From positions 62,001 through 126,000 of the forward strand of contig JAHHIL010000007.1 of assembly GCA_019358975.1 (NCBI GenBank): a stretch of DNA of 64,000 nucleotides. Direction: 5' to 3'. The first letter of the stretch is position 1. Each line of letters opens with the position of its first letter. Below the pieces are notes generated by a model that did not search any database, was not told the DNA's origin, and worked only from the letters and a program-made list of their open reading frames with translations. Made by a program: the position numbers and the translations under genes. Source of the DNA: Trichocoleus desertorum ATA4-8-CV12. Its GTDB lineage: Bacteria > Cyanobacteriota > Cyanobacteriia > FACHB-46. This document shows, in pieces, positions 63,759 through 64,000 of the stretch.

Positions 63759-64000
63759 ATTGTTTCTGTTTTTGATTCTGATTCTGATTAGTTTAATTCT
63801 GATTAAGAGGGGCGATCGCTTCTGTGTCTATGAAGACGAATTAATTTCATAAATGAGTAGTCCTTTTGGGCGATCGCTACATACCCCTATAGCGGAAGTT
63901 GGCGTTGTTGATCCCTACTACGCTTCATAGTGTTAGCACAAGCAATGTTAAATCATAGCCAAGCCTGGAGCATGGCTCAAGCTCAAAAAGCCTATCTACT

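Noticed and set aside
63670..63852. 60-residue frame after glgX with a hydrophobic stretch
   Set aside because: It begins in the same codon context as the glgX stop and reads through the HIP1 terminator; the hydrophobic run comes from ATT/CTG-rich simple sequence.
63972..64000. Possible gene start (ATG GCT CAA GCT) at the window edge
   Set aside because: Only nine codons are visible and GGAG lies too close to the ATG; not enough to support a gene.

Overview
The window looks like chromosome of a filamentous or Leptolyngbya-like cyanobacterium. The HIP1 octamer GCGATCGC is scattered throughout, and cyanobacterial families are present: PxcA, the NDH-1 CO2-uptake subunits NdhF4/NdhD4, a CO2 hydration protein, DUF6464, PEP-CTERM export, and HPPD next to homogentisate dioxygenase. 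GC content is moderate and no phage module is visible.

Layout. 0.2-13.4 kb holds mixed housekeeping and hypothetical genes: GAF protein, nucleotidyltransferase, phosphoesterase, L,D-transpeptidase, a truncated DinB gene, a dynamin/Era-like GTPase, an RluA-type enzyme, hisC, a divergent DUF433/DUF5615 toxin-antitoxin-like pair, an aldo/keto reductase and a TspO-like protein. 13.5-20.9 kb is a signalling cluster of one response regulator and three large histidine kinases. 21-36 kb is aromatic and amino-acid metabolism: hppD-hmgA-diiron-like protein, a JmjC/cupin-hydrolase fusion, a PEP-CTERM protein, an AAE17/18-like acyl-CoA ligase, an aminotransferase, a VOC protein, the wreck of a threonine-degradation operon, a cysteine-desulfurase-like enzyme and a 2OG-Fe dioxygenase. 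36-41.6 kb holds membrane proteins and transporters.

41.7-55.2 kb is the most interesting part. It begins with an array of 19-bp repeats behind TGTACA that resembles a terminal end of a type V-K CRISPR-associated transposon (CAST). Next come a Uma2 gene, an orphan CRISPR array cut inside a repeat by a decayed IS4-family element, a two-component system, and a CO2/bicarbonate-uptake cluster (sulP, ndhF4, ndhD4, chpX/cupB, pxcA). It ends beside tRNA-Ala(CGC) with a second, different set of transposon-end-like repeats. Just inside that end is a short CRISPR-repeat-like unit (GTTTCAA...TGGGTTGAAAG) followed by 18 nt that match the neighbouring tRNA-Ala gene at 17 of 18 positions. The tRNA copy has a GTA (GTN) PAM in the right place, and the transposon-end-like repeats start about 55 bp beyond it. 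This is the arrangement expected of a V-K CAST 'homing' crRNA and its attachment site. No tnsB, tnsC, tniQ or cas12k is present, so what remains is a relic or a minimal derivative.

55.2-64 kb returns to ordinary chromosome: a secreted jelly-roll-like protein, a HAD phosphatase, a methyltransferase, a GAF-PAS kinase with its response regulator-kinase partner, and glgX followed by a strong terminator built from two HIP1 sites.

Several genes carry scars of small repeats: an in-frame repeat insertion in the acyl-CoA ligase, truncation of DinB at a palindrome, extension of the desulfurase C-terminus into an inverted repeat, and a tdh-kbl deletion near a HIP1 site. All assignments are by reading the sequence and remembered family motifs. 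No database search was run.
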